NCBI RefSeq assembly: GCF_047275745.1
Contig: NZ_JBKQWU010000003.1
Location: 1 to 64,000, forward strand
Direction of reading: 5' to 3'
Length of the DNA stretch: 64,000 nt
Source of the DNA: Amaricoccus sp047275745
GTDB lineage: Bacteria; Pseudomonadota; Alphaproteobacteria; Rhodobacterales; Rhodobacteraceae
In this document: positions 25,434-34,743 of the stretch, one piece after another
Layout: the number at the start of each line of letters is the position of its first letter
How positions within the stretch are numbered: position 1 is the first letter of the stretch
Program-made: the position numbers and the translations under genes
Notes under the pieces: model-generated
What the model was told of the DNA's origin: nothing
The model's input: only the letters and a program-made list of their open reading frames with translations
The model's database searches: none

Positions 25434-25715
25434 TCAGTCCGCCTGCGAGCCAGGCGCGCGATTGATGATCGCCGAGATCTGGTTCTGCTTGGACGCCCGG
25501 TCGGCCGGGCTGCCGGCGACCAGCTTGATCTCCTGAAGCTGCTTCAGGGTCAGCGTGGTCACGTCCACGCCGCTGATGCCGTTCTGGGCGAGGTCGGTGT
25601 TGACCTCGGCCTCGACGCGGCTCATGTCGGTCGGCGGCGCGGCGCAGGCGGCGATCGCGAGCGGAGCGGCGACGACAAGGGCCATGGCGGCCATTCTGTT
25701 CACGGAACGTCTCAT
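25434..25715 (-). CDS. Small predicted lipoprotein, function unknown
   Basis: A 93-residue protein with a basic N-terminus, a hydrophobic signal (MAAMALVVAAPLAIAAC) and a lipobox IAAC (Cys24), so a mature lipoprotein of about 70 residues. The mature part reads DMSRVEAEVNTDLAQNGI and TLTLKQLQEIKLVAGS, suggesting a small helical domain. I do not recognise the family. A monocistronic unit between glmM and rpsB with its own terminator. Confidence 0.7.
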   Translation of the reverse strand: MRRSVNRMAAMALVVAAPLAIAACAAPPTDMSRVEAEVNTDLAQNGISGVDVTTLTLKQLQEIKLVAGSPADRASKQNQISAIINRAPGSQAD

Positions 25716-25848
25716 TCTTTTCCCTCTTCTTCAGTCTCATGCCGACCATGGAAGGTGGCCGTTGCCCGGCGTCGCCTCCTGTTAGCAGTCGCATCTAAAC
25801 TGCGATGGCGGGGAAAAGTTCCACTGAAAGAAGAAGATCGCGGGTGGA

Positions 25849-27189
25849 TCAGGCGAACTTGACGGCCTCGGCCTCGATCTCGTCGAGGATCTCGCGCAGG
25901 AGCCCCGGGTCCTCGCATTCGCCCATGATGCGCACGAGGGGCTCGGTACCCGACTTGCGGATCACCAGCCGGCCGTGGCCGTCCATCCGCGCCTCCGCCG
26001 CCGCGATCGCCGCCCGGACGCTCTCGGCCTCCAGCGGAGCCGCGCCCTTGCGATAGCGGACGTTACGCAAGAGCTGCGGGAAGGGCTGGAAGACCCGCGC
26101 CAGTTCGCTCGCCCGCTGCCCGGTCTCGACCATCGCGCTCAGGAACTGCAGCGCGGCGATCAGCCCGTCCCCGGTGGTGACATAATCGGTCATCACGATA
26201 TGGCCGGACTGTTCGCCGCCGAGATTGTAGCCGCCGGCCCGCATCGCCTCGACCACGTAGCGATCGCCCACGGCCGTGCGCAAGAGTCGCAGGCCCTGGG
26301 TGGCGAGATGGCGCTCGAGGCCGAGGTTCGACATCACGGTCGCGACCAGCGTGCCGCTCGCGAGGCGTCCGGCAGCGCCCCAGCGGTCGGCGATCAGCGC
26401 CATGATCTGGTCGCCGTCGGCCACCGCGCCGGTCTCGTCGATGATCATCACCCGGTCGGCATCGCCGTCGAGACTGATCCCGAGATCGGCGCCGTGCTCG
26501 ACCACGGCCCGCGACGCGAGTTCCGGATGCGTGGAGCCGCAGCCGTCGTTGATGTTGAAGCCGTTCGGCCGCGCGGCGAGGGTCACGACCTCGGCGCCAA
26601 GCTCCCAGAGCACGTCGGGGGCCGTGCGATAGGCCGCCCCGTTCGCACAGTCGACCACGACCTTCAGCCCGTCGAGCCGCTGGCCGCGCGGGAAGGTCGT
26701 CTTGGCGAATTCCATGTAGCGGCCGCGGCCGTCGTCGATCCGGGTGGCGCGGCCGATCTGCCCCGGTTCCGCCAGCGAGGGCGCCGCGTCGAGCAGCGCC
26801 TCGATCGCCTCCTCGTCCTCGTCCGAGAGCTTGAACCCGTCCGGGCCGAAGAACTTGATGCCGTTGTCCTGGAAAGGATTGTGCGAGGCCGAGATCATGA
26901 CGCCGAGATCGGCGCGCATCGAATGCGCGAGAAAGCCCACCGCCGGCGTCGGCACCGGGCCGACGAGGAAGACATCCATGCCGACCGAGGTGAAACCCGC
27001 CGTCAGCGCGTTCTCGATCATGTAGCCGGAGCGCCGGGTGTCCTTGCCGATCACCGCGCGATGCGCGTGGCCGCCGGTCTTGAAGAAGCGGCCCGCCGCC
27101 TGTCCGAGACGGAGCGCCATTTCCGCCGTCATCGGGTCGTCGTTCGCGCGGCCGCGCACCCCGTCCGTGCCGAAGAATCTCCGCGCCAT
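25849..27189 (-). CDS. glmM: Phosphoglucosamine mutase
   Basis: Converts glucosamine-6-P to glucosamine-1-P for UDP-GlcNAc synthesis, 446 residues. The N-terminus is RRFFGTDGVRGRAN, catalytic phosphoserine Ser102 is in ISASHNPFQDNG, the Mg2+ loop is DGDADRV, and the phosphate-binding loop near the C-terminus is RKSGTEPLVR. It is 21 bases downstream of folP and likely co-transcribed with it. Confidence 0.97.
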   Translation of the reverse strand: MARRFFGTDGVRGRANDDPMTAEMALRLGQAAGRFFKTGGHAHRAVIGKDTRRSGYMIENALTAGFTSVGMDVFLVGPVPTPAVGFLAHSMRADLGVMISASHNPFQDNGIKFFGPDGFKLSDEDEEAIEALLDAAPSLAEPGQIGRATRIDDGRGRYMEFAKTTFPRGQRLDGLKVVVDCANGAAYRTAPDVLWELGAEVVTLAARPNGFNINDGCGSTHPELASRAVVEHGADLGISLDGDADRVMIIDETGAVADGDQIMALIADRWGAAGRLASGTLVATVMSNLGLERHLATQGLRLLRTAVGDRYVVEAMRAGGYNLGGEQSGHIVMTDYVTTGDGLIAALQFLSAMVETGQRASELARVFQPFPQLLRNVRYRKGAAPLEAESVRAAIAAAEARMDGHGRLVIRKSGTEPLVRIMGECEDPGLLREILDEIEAEAVKFA

Positions 27190-27210
27190 GCCGCTCGCTC
27201 CGTTTCCGCC

Positions 27211-28233
27211 TTACCGCCTCGCGCCGCCTTCCTCGATCGCCGTCCAGAGAGCGACGGCCTGCCGGGTTTCGGCGACATCATGTACCCGTAGCACCTGCGC
27301 GCCCCGCCGCAAACCCTGCAGCGCGGCGGCGAGCGAGCCCGGCAGCCGGTCGTCGGGGTTCGGCGCCGTCCCGATCACGTCGATGAAACGCTTGCGCGAC
27401 ACGCCGAGCAGCACGGCGCAGCCGAGGTCGTGGAAGGCTGCGAGCCCGTCGATCAGCGCGAGATTGTGCTCCGCCGTCTTGCCGAAGCCGATGCCGGGAT
27501 CGACGAGAATCCGCGACCGGGGAATCCCCGCGGCGACGCAGGCCTCCACGCGCCCGGCGAGATAGGCGTGGACCTCGGCCAGAACATCGGCGTAGCGCGG
27601 CGCCTCCTGCATCGTGCGCGGATCGCCCTGGGCGTGCATCAGACAGACGGCGGCGCCCGTTCCGGCCGCGAGTTCGAGACTGCCCGGATCGTATTCGAGC
27701 GCGGAGACATCGTTGAGGAGATCCGCCCCGGCGGTGATCGCGGCGCGCGCCACCGCGGCCTTGCGGGTGTCGATCGAGATCGGCGCGGCGATGCCGTCCT
27801 CGCGCAGCGCCTCGATCACCGGCACCACGCGGGCGATCTCCTGCTCGACCGGCACTTCATGCGCGCCCGGCCGCGTCGACTCGCCGCCGATGTCGAGGAT
27901 GTCGGCTCCCGCGGCGATCAACGCCCGCGCCCGCGCGACCGCGTCGGCATGGGCGAGGAACCGGCCTCCGTCTGAGAAGCTGTCCGGGGTGACGTTCAGC
28001 ACGCCCATGATCCGCGGCCGGTCGAGCGACAGCCCCAGAAGCGGCGCGCGCGGCGCCGTCAGCCTGACACGGGCGGCATGGGGCAAGCCCAGGGCCGGGA
28101 CGAGCCTGGTCGGATGGCCGGGCCTATGCTCAGCCACTGTCGAGAAGAACAGCGCCCCACCGGCGAGCGGCAGCGCGCCTTCCGGCCATGGTGGTCCGAC
28201 GAGCGGGATCGGGCGATGGAAGACACCGGTCAT
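27211..28233 (-). CDS. folP: Dihydropteroate synthase
   Basis: Joins p-aminobenzoate to the pterin pyrophosphate in folate synthesis; target of sulfonamides. 340 residues, longer than the usual about 280. The TIM barrel starts near residue 70 with RIMGVLNVTPDSFSDGG, then DIGGESTRPGA, LNDVSAL, VDPGIGFGKT and LLGVSRKRFI. The first about 70 residues are an extra N-terminal segment of unknown role. It overlaps gph by 4 bases and is followed by glmM. Confidence 0.95.
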   Translation of the reverse strand: MTGVFHRPIPLVGPPWPEGALPLAGGALFFSTVAEHRPGHPTRLVPALGLPHAARVRLTAPRAPLLGLSLDRPRIMGVLNVTPDSFSDGGRFLAHADAVARARALIAAGADILDIGGESTRPGAHEVPVEQEIARVVPVIEALREDGIAAPISIDTRKAAVARAAITAGADLLNDVSALEYDPGSLELAAGTGAAVCLMHAQGDPRTMQEAPRYADVLAEVHAYLAGRVEACVAAGIPRSRILVDPGIGFGKTAEHNLALIDGLAAFHDLGCAVLLGVSRKRFIDVIGTAPNPDDRLPGSLAAALQGLRRGAQVLRVHDVAETRQAVALWTAIEEGGARR

Positions 28234-28910
28234 CGCGCGGTCTCCGCCGGCACGATCCGGGCCATGATCCGGGCAATCAGTGCCGGAAGCTCATCGTAAT
28301 GTGCGAACTGCCCGGCGACGGGGAAATCCGCCTCGGGCCGTTCGCCATAGCCGCCCGCGCGCATCACGAAGGGCACGCCCGCCGCCTCGGCCACGCGGGC
28401 GTCGATCAGGCTGTCTCCGATCATCACCGCCGGCCCCGGCGGCAGCTGGTCGGCGGCGTGGGTGAACATCCGCGGATCGGGCTTCAGCACACCAACGCTG
28501 TCACCGCCGGTGAGACCCGTCACCGGCGGCATCAACGAAAGCCCGGTCAGGATCGCCCGCGCCGGCGCCACCGGCTTCTGCGTGCAGACCGCGAGCCCGT
28601 GGCCCTCGGCCGCCAGCGCCCTCAGCGCCTCCCCGGCGCCCGGATAGGCGATGACGCCGGTGATGGGATCGGCGCCGTAGAGCGCGTGATAGCGCGCGAG
28701 CGCCGGCTCGACGCCGTTCTCCGGGACCCCCCCGGTATGTTCGAGCAGCCGCGTCACCAAGACCCGCACGCCCCAGCCGACGAAGCCCGAGCAGGTTTCG
28801 GCGCTGACGGGCGGGCGGCCCAGTTCGGCGAGCATGCGGTTCGCGGCGGCCAGCATCGCGGGCAGCGAGTCGACGAGCGTGCCATCGAGGTCGAAGATGA
28901 GACGGGCCAT
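28230..28910 (-). CDS. gph: HAD-family phosphoglycolate phosphatase-like hydrolase
   Basis: A 226-residue HAD phosphatase: motif I FDLDGTLVDS (6-15), an alpha-helical cap, motif II around VCTQKP, motif III KPDPRMF, and motif IV MIGDSLIDARVAE. This is the Gph (2-phosphoglycolate phosphatase) pattern, clearing a toxic product of oxygenase or DNA-repair reactions; substrate is inferred from similarity only. It lies between folB and folP and overlaps folP. Confidence 0.88.
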   Translation of the reverse strand: MARLIFDLDGTLVDSLPAMLAAANRMLAELGRPPVSAETCSGFVGWGVRVLVTRLLEHTGGVPENGVEPALARYHALYGADPITGVIAYPGAGEALRALAAEGHGLAVCTQKPVAPARAILTGLSLMPPVTGLTGGDSVGVLKPDPRMFTHAADQLPPGPAVMIGDSLIDARVAEAAGVPFVMRAGGYGERPEADFPVAGQFAHYDELPALIARIMARIVPAETAR

Positions 28911-28931
28911 GGCGGCTCCAGGGCTGAGAGG

Positions 28932-29846
28932 TCAGGAAAGGGTCGAGAGATCGGCGGGGTCGGAGAGCACCTGCGCGGTCGCGGCGCCGCCCGCCGCCGA
29001 GAAGCTGGCGCCGAGCCGCTCCGCGAGCCATCTGGCGAGCAGGGGCGGGTCGCTCGCGTCGGCCCCGGGGCGGGCGCGGGCGTCGAGCACCATCTTCGCG
29101 GGCGCCCAGATCACATGCTGGCGCCGGGCCAGCGCCCAGTCGAGTTCGGTGCGCGAGCCCACCACAGCGAAGCCCGGCGCCCGGTCGGCCAGCCGCCAGG
29201 CCGCGCGATCGATCGAGAGAAGTCCGGCACGCAGCGATGCCTCCGAGCGGGCCAGCGCTTCCGGCGGATCGGGGGCGACGCAGAGAACGAGCGGGCCCTG
29301 ACGTTCAAGCGCCGCGGCGATCCAGGCCGTGCCGCGCGGGCCGCCGAGATGCTCGGGACCGAGATAGATCACGAGAGGCGTCACGCCCGCCACCGACTCC
29401 CCCGGAACTTCTCCGGCATCGGCGCGGGCGCGGACGATCTCCACGCCGAGGGAGCCCGTTCCGCGGTCGAGCTTCTCGATCCTGATGAAGACACGGCGCG
29501 CGCGCGGGTCGGCGAGCGTCCGGTCGGCGATGCGCTCCGCCAGCGTTTCGAGCAGGTCCAGCCGCTCCCGCTCCAGCTCGGCCGTGATCGCATCGGTGAT
29601 CGTGTCATAGGAGATCACGCGGTCAACGTCGTCGCCCTCCGCCGCCGCGTGCGGCGCGACCTCCAGCACGACGTTGAACCGGAGCCGCTGCGTCGTACCG
29701 CGCTCCTCGCCGAAAGCGCCGATCTCGACCGCGCGGATGTCGTCGCGGACCGCGATCCGATCGCACGGCCGCCCCTCCGCCATGGCCCGCGCCCGGGCCT
29801 CAAGCGGACCGAAGGCGAGCCCGATCTCTTCCGAACCCTCTGCCAA
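28932..29846 (-). CDS. folB: Dihydroneopterin aldolase with a large extra C-terminal domain
   Basis: The FolB domain (about residues 20-135) is recognisable: DRIAVRDDIRAVEIGAFGEER at its start, VISYDTITDAI, and LETLAERIADRTL with a following strand RVFIRIEKLDRG. FolB makes 6-hydroxymethyl-dihydropterin for FolP. FolB alone is about 120 residues; here a further about 170 residues (LVIYLGPEHLGGPRGTAWI onwards) form an unrecognised domain. The best start is TTG 29846 (304 residues) with a GGGGGG-type ribosome site; ATG 29783 is possible. It is clustered with gph and folP. Confidence 0.82.
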   Translation of the reverse strand: MAEGSEEIGLAFGPLEARARAMAEGRPCDRIAVRDDIRAVEIGAFGEERGTTQRLRFNVVLEVAPHAAAEGDDVDRVISYDTITDAITAELERERLDLLETLAERIADRTLADPRARRVFIRIEKLDRGTGSLGVEIVRARADAGEVPGESVAGVTPLVIYLGPEHLGGPRGTAWIAAALERQGPLVLCVAPDPPEALARSEASLRAGLLSIDRAAWRLADRAPGFAVVGSRTELDWALARRQHVIWAPAKMVLDARARPGADASDPPLLARWLAERLGASFSAAGGAATAQVLSDPADLSTLS

Positions 29847-30047
29847 GGACCACCCCCCGCGAACTCCTCCCGACCCCCTGTTAGCCCCGCCCGGCACCGG
29901 TTGAAAGCGGGAACCGCGGGGGAATACCCGAGGGTTGCGCCGATGATCTCGGGACGACAGCGGCTTGGAGATGAGGGATGGACCGGCGAGCGCGATCCGA
30001 AGGCGGCGGGCTGGCGGCAGGCCCAAGCTGGCAGGGCGCCTCGCGTC

Positions 30048-30809
30048 TCAGTTCGAGGCGACGCGCGTCCCGCCGGCGCGGTAGAAGACATGATGCCCGA
30101 CCTTGGCGACGCGGGTCAGCTTGCGCGACCAGGAGGGACGAACCGCCGTGGTGTGGAAATGCGTCGCGCCATCGGTGACGGTACGCTCGCGCCCGGCGAG
30201 CATGAGGGTCGCGAGCTTCCGCGCGCGATCGCGCGGCTGGGCGCTGTTCATCACATCGGACCGGCCATCGCAGGCGTAGGAGAACTGACAGGCGCGGCCG
30301 GCGGTGCCGACCCCCTGCCGCGTCACGCCGCAGACGGTCTTCGGATAGGCGGGACTGTCCACGCGATTGAGGATCACCTCGGCGACGGCGATCTGCCCCG
30401 AAAGCGGCTCACCGCGCGACTCGAAATAGATCGCCTCGGCGAGACATTCCCAATCCTTGCCCCCGGTCGTCTCCGGCAGCGCGTCGAGCGCGGCGAAGCT
30501 GAGGCTGCTCTTTCCCGCCGCGCCGGCGAGCGCGCGCGCCGAACCCGGATCGACATTGCGGGTCGCGACCCTGGGCGCCCCCGCGGCGCCGCCCTTGGCA
30601 AGTTCGGAGAGCCGCCCCTTCCCGAGCCGCGCGCGCTCCTGCTCCAGCACCTTGGCGACGGCGGCGGTCGGCACCGGCGCCGTCGCCTCGGCCCGCGCCG
30701 TGCCGGGCGCGGCGATCAGACCGGGCACGGCGATCAGGCCTGCCAGAAGCAGGCTGGCGGTGATGACAAACAGGGATTGCCGGCGGGCAGGGATTTGCTG
30801 GCCGTTCAT
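30048..30809 (-). CDS. Cell wall hydrolase, SleB-type
   Basis: A 253-residue secreted hydrolase: N-terminal signal helix (about 12-34, cleavage near ARA-E at 40-41), a low-complexity linker to about 115, then a SleB/hydrolase_2 domain. Catalytic Glu130 is in LAEAIYFESRGE, followed by VAEVILNRVDSPAYP, CQFSYACDG and GATHFHT. SleB-like enzymes cut peptidoglycan glycan strands; in non-sporing alphaproteobacteria they act in wall remodelling. Transcribed alone or before folB. Confidence 0.9.
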   Translation of the reverse strand: MNGQQIPARRQSLFVITASLLLAGLIAVPGLIAAPGTARAEATAPVPTAAVAKVLEQERARLGKGRLSELAKGGAAGAPRVATRNVDPGSARALAGAAGKSSLSFAALDALPETTGGKDWECLAEAIYFESRGEPLSGQIAVAEVILNRVDSPAYPKTVCGVTRQGVGTAGRACQFSYACDGRSDVMNSAQPRDRARKLATLMLAGRERTVTDGATHFHTTAVRPSWSRKLTRVAKVGHHVFYRAGGTRVASN

Positions 30810-30991
30810 GGGCGTCCATCTCTTGGGCCGAGCCTCGTGCTCGGTCGGTCACATGCGTGTTGCTACTTTGCTCAGCCCGCGTAGTGGCCGATCCGGACCC
30901 CAAAAGTCCAAACGTTTACATTGCATGAGCGAAAAGCCGCCGCGGCTGCGATTTCGGCGACTATTGCAGTGCAGTTGAAAATCTCTGTGTT

Positions 30992-31930
30992 TCAGATGTT
31001 TTCAAGACTTGCCTGAACCGCCGCGCGAGCCGCGTCAGTTAACTCAACCACCGCTGAGAACGGTGTCGGATACTGATCTATACGCGGAGCCAGCGCCAAG
31101 AGGCCGACACTGCCGAATGATTCGGCGAGGCGCGATTCGGCCCAGGCCCGCGCCCGCGCCGCGTGCCGGGCCGCGCCCGCCGTCCCGTCCGGGACCCGCG
31201 CGGCGATGAGATCGAGCGCCTCGCCGATCCCCTCCCCGGTCGCGGCCGAGAGGATCGCCACCTCCGCCGGCGGCCCGTCCTCGGCGGCGAGCGACAGCGC
31301 GCCCCGCACATCCGCCGCCGCGCGCCGGGCCGGAGCGCCCATGTCGCCCTTGGTGACCAGCACGATGTCGGGCATCTCCATCACGCCCGCCTTCATGAAC
31401 TGCAGCGCGTCGCCCGAACCCGGCTGCGCGCAGAAGACCACGATGTCGGCGCAATCGGCGATCTCGGTCTCCGACTGGCCGACGCCGACCGTCTCGACGA
31501 TCACCCAGTCATAGAGCGCCCGCATCAGCACCGCGGCCGGGTAGGTCAGATCCGCCAGCCCGCCCAGTCGCTTGCGCGCCGCCATTGACCTGACGAACAC
31601 GCCCTGATCGTCGGGATCGGTCTCGATCCGCGTCCGGTCACCGAGAAGCGCGCCGCCGCTTCTGCGCGAGGAGGGATCGACGGCGATCACGCCCACCCGC
31701 TCGCCCCGCGCGCGGAGCCGCGCGATCATCGCATTGGTGAGCGTCGATTTTCCGACACCCGGCGGCCCGGTCAGGCCGAGCACGATCCCGCCCGGCGCCC
31801 GGAAAGCCGCGTCGAGCAGCGCGACCAGCCTCGGATTGGCCGGATCGGTCTCGAGCGCCGACAGGGAGCGTGCGAGCGCCGGTTTGCCGCCCGCGCGCAG
31901 GGCGGCGAGATCTTCGGGCAGGGTACTCAT
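30992..31930 (-). CDS. meaB: MeaB/ArgK-family GTPase (acyl-CoA mutase chaperone)
   Basis: A 312-residue G3E-family GTPase. The P-loop is GPPGVGKST (Lys61), followed by VDPSSRRSGGALLGDRTR, a switch region DWVIVETVGVGQSE, and the base-specific loop VTKGD. MeaB-type proteins guard B12-dependent methylmalonyl- or ethylmalonyl-CoA mutases. No mutase gene lies nearby. It overlaps the ppdK stop by 4 bases (ATGA), so it is made from the ppdK message. Note that the frame is open far upstream inside ppdK; the real start is ATG 31930. Confidence 0.92.
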   Translation of the reverse strand: MSTLPEDLAALRAGGKPALARSLSALETDPANPRLVALLDAAFRAPGGIVLGLTGPPGVGKSTLTNAMIARLRARGERVGVIAVDPSSRRSGGALLGDRTRIETDPDDQGVFVRSMAARKRLGGLADLTYPAAVLMRALYDWVIVETVGVGQSETEIADCADIVVFCAQPGSGDALQFMKAGVMEMPDIVLVTKGDMGAPARRAAADVRGALSLAAEDGPPAEVAILSAATGEGIGEALDLIAARVPDGTAGAARHAARARAWAESRLAESFGSVGLLALAPRIDQYPTPFSAVVELTDAARAAVQASLENI

Positions 31931-34563
31931 GCGGAGGTCTCGTCCCCGCTCACATTGCCGACCAGGATCGTCGCCTGCGCCGCGGCGAGCCGGGCGATCG
32001 GCACCCGGAACGGCGAGCAGGACACATAGTCGAAGCCGGCGAGCCGGCAGAACCGCACCGAGGAGGGATCGCCGCCATGCTCGCCGCAGAGGCCGAGCTT
32101 CAGATCCGGGTTGCGCGCCCGTCCGCGCCGGGCCGCGATCAGCAGAAGCTCGCCCACCCCTTCGATATCGAGCGAATGGAACGGGTCCTCCGGGAAGGCG
32201 CCGACATTGACGTAATCGCGCATGAACCGCCCGGCATCGTCGCGGCTGAGGCCATAGGTCATCTGCGTCAGGTCGTTGGTGCCGAAGGAGAGAAAGGCGC
32301 TCACCCCGGCGAGATCGCCCGCGCGGAGCGCCGCGCGCGGCGTCTCGACCATGACGCCGAGCGAATAGTCGAGCGTCGCGCCCTGCTCCTCCTGCACCGC
32401 GATCGCCACCGCGTCGATGCGCTGCTTGACGAGTTCGACCTCGCGATAGGCGGAGACGAGCGGGATCATGACCTCCGGCACCACGGGATCGCGCGAATCG
32501 CGATTGACGGCGATCGCCGCCTCGAAGATCGCCCGCGCCTGGGTCTCGTAGATCTCCGGCATGGTGACCCCGAGGCGGACGCCGCGCTTGCCGAGCATCG
32601 GATTGACCTCCGCGAGCTCGCGCGCCCGCGCGGTGACCTGCGCGGCCGGAATGCCCATCGCGGCGGCGATATCCGCCATCTCCTCCTCCTCGTGCGGGAG
32701 GAACTCGTGCAGCGGCGGGTCGAGCAGCCGGATCGTGACCGGCGTGCCGCGCATGATCGCGAAGATCTCCTCGAAATCCGCCCGCTGCATCGGCAGGAGC
32801 AGGTCGAGCGCCGCGCGCCGCTCCTCCGGCGTGTCGGCGAGGATCATCTCCCGCATCACCGTGAGGCGCGCGGGATCGAAGAACATGTGCTCGGTCCGGC
32901 AGAGGCCGAGGCCGTCGCAGCTGAAATCCCGCGCGACGCGGGAATCGGCGGGGGTGTCGGCATTGGCGCGCACGTCGAGATCGCGCGCCGCGTCGGCCCA
33001 GTCCAGCAGTTCGGCGAGCGCGCCGCCGAGATCGGGCGCCACCATCTTCGGCGCCCCGGCGAGAATCTCGCCCCGGGTGCCATCGATGGTGATGAGCGCG
33101 CCTTCGTGCAGGACGCGGGAATCGGTGGTGACGAGCCTGCGGTTCTCGAGGTCGAGCCTGAGGTCGCTGGCGCCGACCACCGCCGGCAGGCCGAGGCCGC
33201 GGGCGATGACCGCCGCGTGGCTGGTCATGCCGCCCCGGATCGTGAGCACCCCCTTGGCCGCGTGCATGCCACGCACATCCTCGGGGCCGGTCTCCATCCG
33301 CACGAGGATCGTGTCCTCGCCCTGCGCCGCCGCCTGCATCGCCGCCTCGGAGGTGAAGACCATGTATCCGGTCGCAGCACCCGGGCTGGCCGCGAGGCCG
33401 CCACCCCAGACATCGCGCGCTGCGGAAGGGTCGATCTGCGGGTGCAGATGCTCGATCAGATTGTTCGGCTCGATCCGGAGCAGAGCCTGTTCGCGTGTGA
33501 TCGCGCCCCGGTTGGCGAGATCGACCGCGATCCGCACCGAGGCGCGGGCGTTGCGCTTGGCGGGAACCGCGTCGACGACGTGAACCTCGCCGTTCTCGAT
33601 GGTGAAATAGAGCTGAACCGCGTCGCCGAGACCCTCGGCCGCCCGCTCCGCGTAGCCGCGCAGCGCGTCGAGGCCTTCCGGGCACATCTCCTCGAGCGCG
33701 GGCTGCTCGCCGCCCTCGCCCCCTCCGGCCCGCCGCCCGCTCGCCAGCAGCACGCCGGTCCGGCGCGAGCCGGGCGAGGTCACGGCCCGCTGCTTGCGCG
33801 GCAGGAAGATCCCGTCGCAGGCCGGCGCGCCGGTGCGGGCATCGACGGTCTGGATATGACCCGCGCCGCTTACCCCCGGCGCGAGGCCGAGCGCGAGTTC
33901 CTGGATCACCAGCCCCAGCCCGCCCTCCGCCGGGCCGCCCTTGGCCTGACGCAGGATTCGCGCCGAGGCGCGGTCCCAGTCGCGCGCCATCGCCCGGGCG
34001 ACGCCTTCGAGTTGCGCCGAGACGCTGTCGGGGAAATCCTCGTCGGTCTCATCGGCGTAGTAGCGCAGCATCTCGTCGGTGGCCGCGCGCATCGCCTCCG
34101 CCTCGCGCGGGCCGGAGCCGAGCGTCTTGTGGGCGATCGCCTCGAAACCTTCGGGGTCCACCCCGTGCACCATGAGCGCGAAGGTCGAGATCAGCCGGCC
34201 ATGAAGCGAACGCGCGTCGAAGACGCCGATCGCCTCCTCGAGCGCGGGCAGGTTCTCGCGCGTGATGCCGATGTTGAGCGTGGCAGTCGGTCCGCCCCAG
34301 GCCCGTTCCATCGGGCTCGGCCGCAGGCAGAGCAGCCGTCCCGGCGCCGCGGTGGTCGGCAGTTCCGGCATCGGCCCGCCCTCGGAAAGCTGACGGACGC
34401 AATCGAAGGACAGCGCGACGCCGGGCGGAACCGGAAGCCCGAGCGCGGTCAGGCGCGCGAGCATATGGGCGCGGGAGCCGTGGACCTCGGCGCGCACCGC
34501 CTCACCCGCGTCAAGGCTGACGACGGCGTCCGTGGCGAGCTGGGTGATCTCCTGTGGCTTCAT
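31927..34563 (-). CDS. ppdK: Pyruvate, phosphate dikinase
   Basis: Interconverts pyruvate/ATP/Pi and PEP/AMP/PPi, 878 residues. The N-terminal ATP-grasp starts with LTALGLPVPPGVALSFD. The swivelling His domain has GGMTSHAAVIARGLGLPAVVG with the phospho-His, and the TIM-barrel PEP domain shows RTEHMFF, ALDLLLPMQRADF and the catalytic Cys in LCGEHGGDPSS. No ribosome site precedes ATG 34563, and a -10 box lies 9 bases upstream, suggesting a leaderless message. meaB is co-translated downstream. Confidence 0.97.
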   Translation of the reverse strand: MKPQEITQLATDAVVSLDAGEAVRAEVHGSRAHMLARLTALGLPVPPGVALSFDCVRQLSEGGPMPELPTTAAPGRLLCLRPSPMERAWGGPTATLNIGITRENLPALEEAIGVFDARSLHGRLISTFALMVHGVDPEGFEAIAHKTLGSGPREAEAMRAATDEMLRYYADETDEDFPDSVSAQLEGVARAMARDWDRASARILRQAKGGPAEGGLGLVIQELALGLAPGVSGAGHIQTVDARTGAPACDGIFLPRKQRAVTSPGSRRTGVLLASGRRAGGGEGGEQPALEEMCPEGLDALRGYAERAAEGLGDAVQLYFTIENGEVHVVDAVPAKRNARASVRIAVDLANRGAITREQALLRIEPNNLIEHLHPQIDPSAARDVWGGGLAASPGAATGYMVFTSEAAMQAAAQGEDTILVRMETGPEDVRGMHAAKGVLTIRGGMTSHAAVIARGLGLPAVVGASDLRLDLENRRLVTTDSRVLHEGALITIDGTRGEILAGAPKMVAPDLGGALAELLDWADAARDLDVRANADTPADSRVARDFSCDGLGLCRTEHMFFDPARLTVMREMILADTPEERRAALDLLLPMQRADFEEIFAIMRGTPVTIRLLDPPLHEFLPHEEEEMADIAAAMGIPAAQVTARARELAEVNPMLGKRGVRLGVTMPEIYETQARAIFEAAIAVNRDSRDPVVPEVMIPLVSAYREVELVKQRIDAVAIAVQEEQGATLDYSLGVMVETPRAALRAGDLAGVSAFLSFGTNDLTQMTYGLSRDDAGRFMRDYVNVGAFPEDPFHSLDIEGVGELLLIAARRGRARNPDLKLGLCGEHGGDPSSVRFCRLAGFDYVSCSPFRVPIARLAAAQATILVGNVSGDETSA

Positions 34564-34571
34564 TGCGCCGC

Positions 34572-34599
34572 AACATAGTCTGGATTTTCAAACTGGCAA
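34572..34599 (-). promoter_or_regulatory. Promoter of ppdK-meaB, probably giving a leaderless mRNA
   Basis: On the minus strand TTGCCA (34594-34599), 16 bases, then TATGTT (34572-34577). The -10 box ends 9 bases before the ppdK ATG, so initiation would fall at or next to the start codon. Confidence 0.5.
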
Positions 34600-34725
34600 A
34601 GCGAAAGGTGAACGGACCATGACCATCGCCGAGGCTGTCACGGCGTGGAAGCGCAGCGCCGCAACACCCTGGCTTAAAGCCATGTTTCCGCCCGGCACCC
34701 ACCGTTCCGGAGCCGATCGCCGACG

Positions 34726-34743
34726 GCGAGACTTTGGTCTCGC
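34726..34743 (-). terminator. Hairpin directly after the glyS stop codon
   Basis: A perfect 7-bp stem (GCGAGAC 34726-34732 with GTCTCGC 34737-34743, 4-base loop) touching the glyS stop. There is no T-run, so termination activity is uncertain. The rest of the 180-base gap to ppdK contains only the ppdK promoter. Confidence 0.35.

Noticed and set aside
28188..34578. Long plus-strand frames (28188-30884 and 31870-34578)
   Set aside because: They lie opposite folP, gph, folB, sleB, meaB and ppdK, whose motifs are unambiguous; the plus-strand products are Arg-rich and featureless.
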